DNA of 64,000 nucleotides from Streptomyces sp. SAI-135 (lineage in GTDB: Bacteria > Actinomycetota > Actinomycetes > Streptomycetales > Streptomycetaceae): NCBI RefSeq assembly GCF_029893805.1, contig NZ_JARXYP010000002.1, positions 868,001-932,000 of the forward strand, read 5' to 3'. The stretch's first letter is position 1. Each line of letters opens with the position of its first letter. The translations under genes and the position numbers were made by a program. Below are positions 1-8,470 of this stretch, piece after piece. Below the pieces are notes generated by a model. That model saw only the letters and a list, made by a program, of their open reading frames with translations. It was not told the origin of the DNA and made no database searches.

Positions 1-284
1 TGGACCTCACGGCGTACCGGGTGGTCCAGGAGGCGCTGACCAACACCCTCAAGCACGCGCCGGGCGCCGAGGCCGTCGTCACCGTCGGCTGGTCCGGCGA
101 CCGGCTGGAGATAGAGGTCGTGGACACCGGCGGAGTCCGCGACGGGGTCCCCGCGGACGGGAACGGACGCGGGCTGATCGGACTGCGCGAGCGTCTCGCG
201 GTCTACGGCGGCGAGCTGACGGCGGGTCCGACCCTGGCCGGCGGCTTCCGCATCAGAGCGGAGGTGCCGTGGCGCACGGTGTGA
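1..284 (+). CDS. Sensor histidine kinase, NarL-type two-component system (C-terminal end only)
   Basis: This is the 3' end of a gene that begins before the window; the reading frame is open from base 3. What remains is the HATPase_c domain of a HisKA_3-type kinase: the N-box (ALTNTLKHA), the G1 box (DTGG) and the G2 box (GRGLIGLRER). The domain binds ATP and phosphorylates a conserved His in the missing upstream part, and phosphate then passes to the response regulator that follows. Its stop codon overlaps a GTG start of the regulator gene (GTGA at 281-284), so the two are translationally coupled. The sensed signal cannot be inferred because the input domain is outside the window. Confidence 0.93.
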   Translation, partial: DLTAYRVVQEALTNTLKHAPGAEAVVTVGWSGDRLEIEVVDTGGVRDGVPADGNGRGLIGLRERLAVYGGELTAGPTLAGGFRIRAEVPWRTV

Positions 285-985
285 ACGACATGGGCGGCGA
301 CCGGCTGCGGGCCGTCATCGCCGACGACCAGGCCCTCGTACGGACCGGGTTCGGGATGATCCTCACCGCGGACGGCATCGAGGTGACCGCGGAGGCGGCG
401 GACGGCGCGGAGGCGGTCGCCGCGGTACGGCGCACGCGCCCCGACGTCGTCCTCATGGACATCCGCATGCCGGGCATGGACGGCATCGAGGCCACCCGGC
501 GCATCCTCGCCGAGGACACCGCCGGCAGGGTCTGCGTGATCATCCTGACCACGTACGACCTCGATCACTACGTCTACGCGGCGCTGACCGCCGGGGCCAG
601 CGGCTTCCTCCTCAAGGACGTGACACCCGAGCACCTGGTGGCCTCCGTACGGCTGGTGCGGTCCGGGGACGCCCTGCTGGCGCCCACCATCACCCGCCGC
701 CTGATCGAGCGCTTCGCCCAGCGGGAGGAGGCGGTGCCCTCGGCCGGACCGCACCGGGACCTGTCCGGGCTGACCCCCCGTGAGCTGGAGGTGCTGCGGC
801 TGCTGGCGACGGGGCTCAGCAACGCCGAGCTCGCGGAGCGTTTGTTCCTCAGTCCGACGACGGTGAAGACGCACATCGGGCGGATCCTGTCGAAGCTGGA
901 CCTGCGCGACCGTGTGCAAGCCGTCGTCCTCGCCTACGAGAGCGGTCTCGTCACTCCGGGCGGCGCCCCGGGGACGGCTCTCTAG
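281..985 (+). CDS. Response regulator, NarL/FixJ family
   Basis: Cognate regulator of the preceding kinase. The N-terminal receiver domain has the acidic pair (ADDQ), the phospho-acceptor Asp in LMDIRMPGMDG (about residue 60) and the conserved Lys in LLKDVTP. The C-terminal LuxR-type HTH runs from LTPRELEVLRLL to VVLAYESGLV and carries the usual TVKTHIGRILSKL recognition helix. The GTG at 281 gives a 4-bp GTGA overlap with the kinase stop. GTG 269 and ATG 290 are in-frame alternatives. Phosphorylation should control DNA binding. The target genes are unknown, and the downstream genes lie on the other strand. Confidence 0.95.
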   Translation: MNDMGGDRLRAVIADDQALVRTGFGMILTADGIEVTAEAADGAEAVAAVRRTRPDVVLMDIRMPGMDGIEATRRILAEDTAGRVCVIILTTYDLDHYVYAALTAGASGFLLKDVTPEHLVASVRLVRSGDALLAPTITRRLIERFAQREEAVPSAGPHRDLSGLTPRELEVLRLLATGLSNAELAERLFLSPTTVKTHIGRILSKLDLRDRVQAVVLAYESGLVTPGGAPGTAL

Positions 986-1434
986 GACATCAGCCCGGCC
1001 GCGACCGTGGCGCCCAGCTCCCAGCACGCCTCGATGTCGGCCTTGCCCGGCTCGCCGGTGACGGTCACCGGTTCGGCCGCACGCCGCCAGCCGAGACCCG
1101 TGGTGATCGACTCGATGCCGCGCAGGGCGCCGGTGACGTCGTTGCCGCCGTGGACGTAGACGCCGAACGGGCGACCGCGCGTCTCGTCGAGGCACGGATA
1201 GTAGACCTGGTCGAAGAAGTGCTTGAGGGCGCCGGACATGTAGCCGAGGTTGGCCGGCGTGCCGAGCAGGCAGCCGTCCGCCTCCAGCACGTCCGAGGCG
1301 GTGGCGGACAGGGCCGCGCGCCGTACGACACGGACGTCCTCGATCTCCGGTGCCGTGGCCCCGGAGACGACGGCTTCGAACATCGCCTGGCAGTTGGGCG
1401 AGGGAGTGTGATGCACGATCAGCAGGGTGGCCAC
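982..1434 (-). CDS. Flavodoxin-like NAD(P)H-dependent reductase family protein
   Basis: 150-residue protein with the flavodoxin/FMN-reductase fold. It opens with a beta-strand and phosphate-binding-loop-like region (LLIVHHTPSPN). It then has the family pattern LEADGCLLGTPANLGYMSGALKHFFDQ, which contains the conserved GTP-x(n)-G-x-M segment that contacts flavin. The role is probably an FMN-dependent quinone or nitro-group reductase in the cytoplasm; the substrate is not predictable. The GTG start at 1434 is the first codon of the folded domain. The 3' end overlaps the convergent response regulator by 4 bp. No operon partner is apparent. Confidence 0.8.
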   Translation of the reverse strand: MATLLIVHHTPSPNCQAMFEAVVSGATAPEIEDVRVVRRAALSATASDVLEADGCLLGTPANLGYMSGALKHFFDQVYYPCLDETRGRPFGVYVHGGNDVTGALRGIESITTGLGWRRAAEPVTVTGEPGKADIEACWELGATVAAGLMS

Positions 1435-1533
1435 GGTCGAACCCTGCCCTGCCCCTGCTTTCGTCCGCAAGCCGGGCCGGACTCGGGCCCGCCGGGCTAC
1501 GATGCCGGGACATCGCGAGGGGGGAGCGAAGCC

Positions 1534-2172
1534 GTGGCCGACCGAGGGCAGGCAGCAGTGGTCTTCGACGCGCTGGGCCTGGAGTACGAGAAGGCGTTCG
1601 CCCGTTCCGAGGCTCATCTGGCCTCGCTGGAGTGGCTGCTCGGGCGGCTGGCTCCCGGGAGCCGGGTCCTGGACGTGGGCAGCGGCACCGGCCGGCCCAC
1701 CGCGTCGACACTGGCCGCCGCGGGCCACGAGGTGCTCGGGGTGGACGTCTCCCCCGTCATGGTCGACCTCGCCGGCCGGCAGGTGCCCGAGGCCACGTTC
1801 CGCCACGGCGACATCCGAGAACTGCCGCTGGAGCAGGGCTCGTTCGACGCGGTCTGCGTCTACTTCTCGCTGCTCCAGATGACCCGCGCCGAGCAGTCGG
1901 AGGTCCTGGGGCGGCTGGCCCGGGCCCTGCGGCCGGGCGGTCTGCTGGTCCTCGCCACCGTGCCGGCCGACGTGGAGGATCTGCCGATCGAGTTCATGGG
2001 CCAGCCCGTCCGGGCGACCAGCTTCGCCGCCGGAGACGTCGTGGCCGTGGTGCGCGTCGCGGGTCTGACGGTGGAGTCGGAGCGGCTCGTGGAGTTCACC
2101 CCGGACCACCCCGAGGCCGCCGCCGAACCGCATCTGTTCCTGTACTGCGCTCTTCACGGGGAACACGCCTGA
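1534..2172 (+). CDS. Class I SAM-dependent methyltransferase
   Basis: 212-residue Rossmann-fold methyltransferase. Motif I (VLDVGSGTGRP, about residue 43) binds S-adenosylmethionine. It is followed by the acidic end of beta-2 (LGVDVSPVMVDLA), GDIRELPLEQGSFDAVC (motif II/III) and LRPGGLLVLAT (motif IV/V). Start GTG 1534 is preceded by a strong purine-rich ribosome site (GGGGGAG, about 1519-1525). The substrate is unknown. It diverges from the flavodoxin-like gene across about 100 bp and is followed by the oppositely oriented GH106 gene, so it is probably monocistronic. Confidence 0.88.
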   Translation: MADRGQAAVVFDALGLEYEKAFARSEAHLASLEWLLGRLAPGSRVLDVGSGTGRPTASTLAAAGHEVLGVDVSPVMVDLAGRQVPEATFRHGDIRELPLEQGSFDAVCVYFSLLQMTRAEQSEVLGRLARALRPGGLLVLATVPADVEDLPIEFMGQPVRATSFAAGDVVAVVRVAGLTVESERLVEFTPDHPEAAAEPHLFLYCALHGEHA

Positions 2173-2226
2173 CCCGTCCCGGCCGGCACGGGACGGGTCG
2201 ACGACCGCACTCTCAGGCAGTGCCGG

Positions 2227-5214
2227 TCAGCCCACGGCCGCCTGCGCGTACGGCACCAGTCGCACCGGCCCCACCAGGCCGTGGTCCTGACGGGCGACTC
2301 CGCCGAACACGGTGGGCTGCTCGACCCTGAGCCGGTTGATGAGCGGGGTCGCCACCTCGACCTCGATGGTGTTGTCACCGCGCCGCAGGCAGGGGCCGAG
2401 GTCGACGACGGGGTGAAGTCGGTCGGCCGCGGGCAGCCGTCGGCCGTTGACGCTCACCCGGAACGTGTCGCTGACCTGCCCCAGCTCCAGCTCGGCGCCG
2501 TGGGACGAGGTCCAGTCGGCCGGCAGGGTGACCGTGGTGCGGTAGCGCCCGACGCCCGCCGAGTCGGCCAGCTCGGGGATCTGCGACCAGGGCTTGAGCG
2601 TGTCGAGCGTGAGGCTGCGCCGGACGCGTTCGGTCCGGCCGGTGTCCGGGCCCGGGTACCAGTCCTCGACCTCCAGCTCCCAGCGGCCCGGCGTGATCGG
2701 CGCGGGCACGGCGGGCGTCCTGGTGGTGACGGTTCGGCCCTGGGACAGGCGGGTGGTCCAGGTACCGGACGTGCGGGCGCGTACGGTCAGGCCGCGCTCG
2801 GTGAACAGCACCGCGTCGGCGTCGGTCGTCTCGGCGTGAGGGCTGCTGCCGTACCGGTCGCCGAACAGGCCCGGCCGTCCCAGGGCGACGATCATCGTCT
2901 GGCCGGGCTGGAGGGTGACCCGCAGGGTGAGGTCGTCCCCGTCCTCGGTGTAGCGCGCGAGCCGGGTCGCCTCGCCCGTCCAGGGATCGAGCAGATACGG
3001 CACCGTCCGGCCGCCGCGGGTGCGGCGCAGGGTGACGTCGTGGTCGATCGCGGCCACGGGCGGCTTGACCGTCTCGGCGTGCTTGCCGTTGCAGAGGTAG
3101 TAGAAGTCCGCGTCGGCGGTGACCCGGTGGGCGTTGAGGAGCGTGGACGCGGTCGCGTGCCGTACGTCGGCGCGCACGCCCAGCCCGGCGAGGGCGTCGC
3201 CGATCGCGGTCTTGTCGGTGACCCGGACGACATGGGGAAGGGCGAGCAGCCGGGCGAGCAGGTCGCGCAGCCGGTCCGTCTCCCCCTGGTCGGGGACGCC
3301 CGGGGTCAGCGCCTGGTCGAAGGCGCCGAACAGGACCACGGGGAGTCCCGCCTCGGCCAGGGCTAGGATCTTGCGGGCGTCCTCGACGGCGAGGGTCGGG
3401 GTGGAGCCGTAGAAGAAGTCGCCCTCGACGAACAGCGCCTTGTAGGCGGGGCCGTCGGGGGCGAGCCGGCCGCCAAAGACGGTGGCGGAGGGCAGGTCGA
3501 GGAGGGGGCCGCTGAGGAACTGGTGGCTCCAGCCGAGCGGGACGCCGGTCGCCGTGAACCAGGAGGCGCCGATGCCGGTGGCGGTGTAGCCGGTCTGCCG
3601 GAACACGGCGACGTCCGCTCGCGCGGTACCGCTCTGGAGCACCTGGTGGACCCGGCCCAGGTAGCCGGAGATGTCCTCGGCGTGCCGCCAGGTGGGCTGG
3701 CGCGGGCCCCACGACTCGCCGTAACCGGCGGTGCCGTTGTACGGGCTGAAGGCCGCGAACCCGGGCCAGGCGACCCCGGGGGCGGTGGCGTAGGAGAAGC
3801 CGTGCACGACGGTCTGGTTGACGCCTGCCGCGTAGGCGCCGCCCATGGTGCGCAGGAAGCGGTCCCAGGTCGTGCTGTATGCGGAGCCGTTGTAGGCGCC
3901 CGCCTCGCAGGACAGGACGGTCCGCCCGGCCATGTCCCGGCCGCCGGCCAGGCAGCGGTAGTCGTCGAGGTTCTTGAAGCCGAGCGACTCGCCCTCGGGG
4001 ACGTCGAGGATCGCGGCCGAGGCGATGGCGTCCGTCTGCAGGCCGTAGGGCTGCGAGCGCAGGGTCATGCCGAGGGTGTGCGCCCAGTCCCGCAGGGCCG
4101 TCAGGTGGTTGCGGTTGAACAGGCCGGAGACGGTCTCCCAGAAGTCGTGGCGGATCTGCCGGGTCAGCTGGGCCTCGAAGGCGAAGACCTGGTTGCCGTT
4201 GTCCAGGACGAGGGCGGGCAGGTACGGGAGCAGGGGCCGGCCGGTGTGCTTCTCGAAGGCCTCGGGCAGCAGGGACGTCCAGGTCAGGCCGTCGGTCTCC
4301 AGCTCGACGGAGTCCTCGAAGAAGGAGCCGCCCGCGGCCTTCAGCAGACGCCGCAGGGACGGGGTCAGGATGTGGTCCTGCCAGTAGGAGGTGACCGCTG
4401 CGGTGCCGGCGGGGCTGAAGTGGTCGACGGCGTAGGCGGCCGGGGCGGAGTGGGGGCCCGACTCGGGCTGCTGGCCTGACCCGCGCACCCAGGAGGAGAT
4501 GAGCACCCAGTCGCCGCCCTCGGGCGCCGTCCAGGTCAGCGTGGAGTCGGTGACGGTCGCGGTGAGGTCCCGGACGCTCGCGAGGTCGAGGCCGGTCTCC
4601 TTGCGGGTGGAGTTGGCCGGGTCGACCCGGGCGGCCTGCACGGCGAGGAGCTGCCGGCGGGCCACGCCCGCGGCCGGGGCGTGGACCGGCGGCGGGACGG
4701 GGCCCTGATAGGTGCTTCCGCCGGGCACCGCGGCCCGGCCGTGGGCGAGCTCCTTGGCGGCGGCCTTGTCGTCGGGCGTGAGGCCGGGCACGGCGACGGG
4801 CCAGCTGGGGCCGAGGGTGAGGTCGACGGTGAGCCCCCGTCTCGCCGCGCGGCGCAGCGCGGCCTCGACCCCTTCCCGCCAGGGTCTGCTCCCCCAGCCG
4901 TGGTGCGCGGTGTCCAGGACCGACTTGTCCTTGATGCTGTGGTGGACGGCGGCGATCTCCACACCGCCGAAGCCCGCGTCCGCGATCTGGTCGATCTCCC
5001 GCGCGATCTCGTCCGGGTCGACGAGACCGTCCGGCCACCACCAGCGAAATCGCGGCCGTACGGAGGGCGCGGGGGCCGCGAACCAGTCGGCGGTCGTTCC
5101 CGACGCCGCGGCCGGCATCGCCCCTCCGAGCGCCGCGACGGCGCCTGCGGTCAGTCCGGCGGCCAGGACCGCGCGCCGGGAGATTCCGCCGCGCTGCGGG
5201 ATGGCTTCATGCAT
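2227..5214 (-). CDS. Secreted glycoside hydrolase, GH106 (alpha-L-rhamnosidase) type
   Basis: 995-residue exported enzyme. A twin-arginine signal (SRRAVLAAGLTAG) ends near residue 37 in AAAS. The mature part begins with a family-like block (RFRWWWPDGLVDPDEI, then GFGGVEI) typical of the GH106 alpha-L-rhamnosidase group. The C-terminal roughly 130 residues form a GH2-like galactose-binding/jelly-roll module (YRTTVTLP through VSVNGRRLPA to GDNTIEVEV). GH106 enzymes release L-rhamnose from plant polysaccharides or glycosides. The exact linkage is inferred from family only. A LacI-type palindrome lies about 20 bp upstream of the start, which suggests substrate-induced expression. Confidence 0.85.
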   Translation of the reverse strand: MHEAIPQRGGISRRAVLAAGLTAGAVAALGGAMPAAASGTTADWFAAPAPSVRPRFRWWWPDGLVDPDEIAREIDQIADAGFGGVEIAAVHHSIKDKSVLDTAHHGWGSRPWREGVEAALRRAARRGLTVDLTLGPSWPVAVPGLTPDDKAAAKELAHGRAAVPGGSTYQGPVPPPVHAPAAGVARRQLLAVQAARVDPANSTRKETGLDLASVRDLTATVTDSTLTWTAPEGGDWVLISSWVRGSGQQPESGPHSAPAAYAVDHFSPAGTAAVTSYWQDHILTPSLRRLLKAAGGSFFEDSVELETDGLTWTSLLPEAFEKHTGRPLLPYLPALVLDNGNQVFAFEAQLTRQIRHDFWETVSGLFNRNHLTALRDWAHTLGMTLRSQPYGLQTDAIASAAILDVPEGESLGFKNLDDYRCLAGGRDMAGRTVLSCEAGAYNGSAYSTTWDRFLRTMGGAYAAGVNQTVVHGFSYATAPGVAWPGFAAFSPYNGTAGYGESWGPRQPTWRHAEDISGYLGRVHQVLQSGTARADVAVFRQTGYTATGIGASWFTATGVPLGWSHQFLSGPLLDLPSATVFGGRLAPDGPAYKALFVEGDFFYGSTPTLAVEDARKILALAEAGLPVVLFGAFDQALTPGVPDQGETDRLRDLLARLLALPHVVRVTDKTAIGDALAGLGVRADVRHATASTLLNAHRVTADADFYYLCNGKHAETVKPPVAAIDHDVTLRRTRGGRTVPYLLDPWTGEATRLARYTEDGDDLTLRVTLQPGQTMIVALGRPGLFGDRYGSSPHAETTDADAVLFTERGLTVRARTSGTWTTRLSQGRTVTTRTPAVPAPITPGRWELEVEDWYPGPDTGRTERVRRSLTLDTLKPWSQIPELADSAGVGRYRTTVTLPADWTSSHGAELELGQVSDTFRVSVNGRRLPAADRLHPVVDLGPCLRRGDNTIEVEVATPLINRLRVEQPTVFGGVARQDHGLVGPVRLVPYAQAAVG

Positions 5215-5233
5215 GTGGGTGCCCCAAAGTGCT

Positions 5234-5249
5234 ATTGAATCGTTTCAAT
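5234..5249. promoter_or_regulatory. LacI-family operator-like palindrome upstream of the GH106 gene
   Basis: The 16-bp sequence ATTGAATCGTTTCAAT is an inverted repeat with a CG centre and one mismatched pair in eight. This is the layout of LacI/GalR operators that control sugar genes in actinomycetes. It lies 20-35 bp upstream of the GH106 start codon and on the far side from the SARP gene 3' end, so it should act on the glycosidase. No LacI gene adjoins it; the only one in the window is 12.5 kb away and has a differently sequenced palindrome beside it. Confidence 0.65.
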
Positions 5250-5291
5250 CGCGGTGAACGCCCGAACGCTAAGCCTGCGGTTCGACCAAGG

Positions 5292-7295
5292 TCAAGATGC
5301 GTGCACTGTGAAAGCGGCGGTGAGTGCGTCCAGGTGGTCCGCCACGGGGCCCGCGGTCAGCAATCCGCTCGCCGCGCCCGCGAGTTCACCCCGGGCCGGT
5401 TCGAGCGCACTCAGGGCGCGCCGCATCAGCGCACGGTCGCCGACCTGGATCGCGGCACGGGCGAGCAGGCACCACAGCGCCTCGTACAGCAGGTCACCGG
5501 GCGGGGAAGGGACCTCGGCCAACAGGCCTGCGGCGTCCTGGTCGCGCCCTTCGGCGAGCAGCAACAGGGGGCGCACCCACGGCTCGTAGGGGCCCCAGTC
5601 GGTGTGCGGGTCGGCGGTGAGGGGGAGGCCATGGTGCAGCCGCAGGCACAACAGGGCGAGGGGCAGCAGTCCGCGCTCCAGACCCGGCATGCCCGCGCCC
5701 TCGAGGGACCTGGCGGCCTCCCGGTACGCGGACTCGCCGCGGTGCACGGGCTCCGTCACCGCGGTGCGCAGGGCGCGGTACCACGTGGTGAAGACGGTGA
5801 CGAGAGGGAGCCGGTGGCGCTCGGCGAGTGCGTCGGCTGCGGCCGCGTGCCGGTCGGCGGCCGTGAAGTCGGCGGCGGCGCAACGGGCTTGCAGCCGGAT
5901 CAGCCGGCCGAGGACCTCGTAGGTGAACAGGCCGTGCCGTGCGGCCATTTCGGTGATCTCCGCGCCGATCCCGTCCCGCCGGGCGGCGAGTCCGGCCCGT
6001 TCGAAGCTCTGCATGAACAGGCCGTTGAGGGCGAAGACGAGCAGGTTGCCGTCGTCGAGCCGCCGTGCGCCCGCCACGGCCTGGTGGGCCGCCTGGAGGG
6101 CGCGTGTCCCGGTGGGGAGGGTGCCGCGGGACTCCACCGCCACGGTGGCCAGCAGCCGTGCCCGCGCCGCCTCGTGGGCCCCCGCCGGCAGCAGGCGCAG
6201 GGTGCGTTCCGCCGCGGCCACCAGCCGTTCGGCCTGGGCCGGGTCGTCGGAGCGGGTCCAGACGGCGGGCACGTCGTAGACGCCGATGACGCGGGCCGTC
6301 AGCTCCGGATCGCCCAGCTGCTCGGCCGCCGCCACCGCCGCCGCGCGATGCCGGCGCGCCGCCTCCAGCCCGCCGCCCCCGGTGACGGCGAGGTCGCGCA
6401 TGAGGACCACGGTCGACTCCAGCCGGGTGCCTGCCCGCAGGGGGACCATGCTCGCGTACGACGCGGAGGCCTCGGCCCAGACCTGCGCGGCCGTGTCCGT
6501 CGCGCCCGGGGCCAGGTGGTCGGCGTGGCGCAGGATGTCCTGCTCGGTGCGGTGCAGCCGGGGTCCGGGCTCCACGCCGAGGTGCTCGCGCAGCAGCTGC
6601 CGGGCGCGCCGCAGGACGGACAGCGCGTCGGCCTGGCGTCCGCAGCGGTACAGGGCCAGCGCGAGCAGCTGCCAGCCGTCCTCCCGCCAGGGGTGTTCGG
6701 CCACGTGGACGTCGAGGTCCGCGGCCGCGTCGGCGGCGGCGCCGAGGGCGAGCTGGGCCTCGGCCCGGCGTTCCACGGCGGTCAGCCGGAGCCCGGCGAG
6801 CCGGGAGCGTTCCGCGCGCACCCAGGCCTCCTCTGCGAAGTCGGCGTAGGCGGGGCCGCGCCACAGCTCCAGTGCCCCGGTCAGCCGTGGCACCGCCTGC
6901 GCGGGAGGCAGGTCGGCCGCCTCGGCCACGGCGTGCTCGAACCGCCAGGCGTCGACGTGCGCGGGGTCGGCGCGCAGGGCGTAGCCCGGGCCCTCGGTGA
7001 CGAGGAGGCGGGCGGGAGCCCGACGGGGCCGCTCGGGCTCCAGCGCGCGTCGCAGCCCGGCGACGAAGGTCCGCACGGTGCCCACCGCGTCCGCGGGCGG
7101 GTCCTGCCCCCACAGGTCCTCCACCAGGCGGGGCACGGGCACGACCCGGCGACGGGCGACGAGGAGGCGGGCCAGCACGGCGCGATGCCTCGGGCCCTTG
7201 AGGGAGATCGGTTCCCCGCTCCCGTCCCAGGCGGACACCGACCCCAGGACCCCGAACTCGACCACGTGCACACAGCTCAACGTACACGCGTTCAT
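5292..7295 (-). CDS. AfsR/SARP-type transcriptional regulator with BTAD domain
   Basis: 667-residue regulator. Residues about 12-100 form an OmpR-like winged-helix DNA-binding domain (VEFGVLGSVSAWD, GPRHRAVLARLL, DAVGTVRTFVAGLRRAL). It is followed by a bacterial transcriptional activation domain with TPR-like helices (AYADFAEEAWVRAERSRLAGLRL to LREHLGVEPGPRLHRTEQDIL). The rest is alpha-helical, alanine-rich and TPR-like, without Walker motifs, so it is longer than a minimal SARP but lacks the NB-ARC ATPase of AfsR. ATG 7295 is used here. GTG 7271 and GTG 7265 are possible and closer to the conserved domain. It is divergent from the alpha/beta hydrolase gene at 7393, its likely target. Confidence 0.85.
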   Translation of the reverse strand: MNACTLSCVHVVEFGVLGSVSAWDGSGEPISLKGPRHRAVLARLLVARRRVVPVPRLVEDLWGQDPPADAVGTVRTFVAGLRRALEPERPRRAPARLLVTEGPGYALRADPAHVDAWRFEHAVAEAADLPPAQAVPRLTGALELWRGPAYADFAEEAWVRAERSRLAGLRLTAVERRAEAQLALGAAADAAADLDVHVAEHPWREDGWQLLALALYRCGRQADALSVLRRARQLLREHLGVEPGPRLHRTEQDILRHADHLAPGATDTAAQVWAEASASYASMVPLRAGTRLESTVVLMRDLAVTGGGGLEAARRHRAAAVAAAEQLGDPELTARVIGVYDVPAVWTRSDDPAQAERLVAAAERTLRLLPAGAHEAARARLLATVAVESRGTLPTGTRALQAAHQAVAGARRLDDGNLLVFALNGLFMQSFERAGLAARRDGIGAEITEMAARHGLFTYEVLGRLIRLQARCAAADFTAADRHAAAADALAERHRLPLVTVFTTWYRALRTAVTEPVHRGESAYREAARSLEGAGMPGLERGLLPLALLCLRLHHGLPLTADPHTDWGPYEPWVRPLLLLAEGRDQDAAGLLAEVPSPPGDLLYEALWCLLARAAIQVGDRALMRRALSALEPARGELAGAASGLLTAGPVADHLDALTAAFTVHAS

Positions 7296-7392
7296 CCGTT
7301 GCTCATTCGCTCCCCGGACGCTGGGTTCCTCGGCGCCACCTGCCCCGGCGCCGCTGCCTCCCACCCGCCGTACGACCGAGGAGAGACCTGCC

Positions 7393-8274
7393 GTGAAGCC
7401 CACCATCGCCGGATTCGAGTACCAGCGCGTGTCCGTCGCCGAGGACGTGACCCTCCAGGTGGCCGTGGGAGGGACCGGTACCCCCGTGGTCCTGCTGCAC
7501 GGTTTCCCGCAGACCCATCTGATGTGGCGCCACGTCGCGGCGGACCTGGCCGCCGACCACACCGTGATCTGCCCCGACCTGCGCGGTTACGGCGACAGCG
7601 ACAAGCCGCGCGAGGACGGCCCCCACACCTACTCCAAGCGGACCATGGCCACCGACGTCGTCACGCTCGCGCGCCGGCTGGGGCACCCCCGGTTCGCGCT
7701 GGCCGGACACGACCGGGGGGCACTGGTGGCCTTCCGTACCGGCCTCGACCACCCGGAAGCGGTCTCCCACCTGGCCTGTCTGGACGTCCTGCCGACGCTC
7801 GACATGTGGAACGCGCTGCACGGCACGTCGGCGGCGGTCGCCTTCCACCTCTACCTCATGGCCCAGCCGCCCGGTCTCGCGGAGCGGATGATCGCCGCGA
7901 GCGCGGACGCGTTCTTCGGCCACTTCCTCGACGTGTGGGCGAACCGGCCCGGCGCGATCCCGCCGCGGGTCCGCGCCGAGTACCTGCGGGCCTGCCGCGA
8001 GGCCGTGCCCTCCATCGTCGCCGACTACCGCGCCTCCGCGGGTATCGACGTCGAGCACGACGAGGCCGACCGGGCCGCGGGGAACCGGCTCGGCATGCCG
8101 GTGACCGTGCTCCAGCAGGACTGGGGCGCCGCGCTCGGTTTCGAGGCGACCGCGCTGTGGGGAGCGTGGGCCGGCGACCTGCACCACACCACCGTCTCCT
8201 GCGGCCACTTCATGGCGGAGGAGGCACCGACGGACGTGGCGAAGGCGCTGCGGGAACTGCTGCACCGGGGGTGA
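7393..8274 (+). CDS. Alpha/beta hydrolase with Asp nucleophile (epoxide hydrolase / haloacetate dehalogenase-like)
   Basis: 293-residue hydrolase. The HGFPQTHLMW oxyanion loop is near residue 36. The nucleophile elbow GHDRGA carries Asp rather than Ser, as in epoxide hydrolases and fluoroacetate dehalogenases. The C-terminal catalytic His lies in CGHFMAEE. Overall similarity is to the haloacetate-dehalogenase branch (RTGLDHPEAV, LDVLPTLDMW). However, the Arg that normally follows the elbow (GHDRGAR) is Leu, and the cap motif that is HW in dehalogenases reads HL. Halide and haloacetate specificity is therefore doubtful. GTG 7393 follows a GGAGAGA-like site. The SARP gene is transcribed divergently from 98 bp away. 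Confidence 0.85.
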   Translation: MKPTIAGFEYQRVSVAEDVTLQVAVGGTGTPVVLLHGFPQTHLMWRHVAADLAADHTVICPDLRGYGDSDKPREDGPHTYSKRTMATDVVTLARRLGHPRFALAGHDRGALVAFRTGLDHPEAVSHLACLDVLPTLDMWNALHGTSAAVAFHLYLMAQPPGLAERMIAASADAFFGHFLDVWANRPGAIPPRVRAEYLRACREAVPSIVADYRASAGIDVEHDEADRAAGNRLGMPVTVLQQDWGAALGFEATALWGAWAGDLHHTTVSCGHFMAEEAPTDVAKALRELLHRG

Positions 8275-8470
8275 GGTCGCCCCCTCGCGGGCCGTACTCG
8301 CCGGCCGGGTCCCCCGTCACGCACACCGAGCAGGTGGCCGTGCGCGCGACGGCTTCGGGCGGCTTCGGTCGCGTACGCCCACGGGGGCGTGGGCCGGCGC
8401 GTGCTCCCCCAGGGCCGTGCCGGTGGCGTGCCACAGGCACCGCCGCAACCAAGGGGCCACGCTCATGACG

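Noticed and set aside
203..1711. Long leftward reading frame of about 500 codons overlapping the response regulator and methyltransferase
   Set aside because: Arg-rich, low-complexity translation with no start signal; it is the antisense of real genes, a common artefact at this GC content.
2375..5041. Long leftward reading frame in another phase of the GH106 gene
   Set aside because: Pro/Arg-rich shadow translation; only the GH106 frame has recognisable domains and a signal peptide.
5229..8468. Rightward reading frame of over 1000 codons spanning the SARP and hydrolase genes
   Set aside because: Antisense to the SARP gene and out of frame with the hydrolase; no protein pattern in it.
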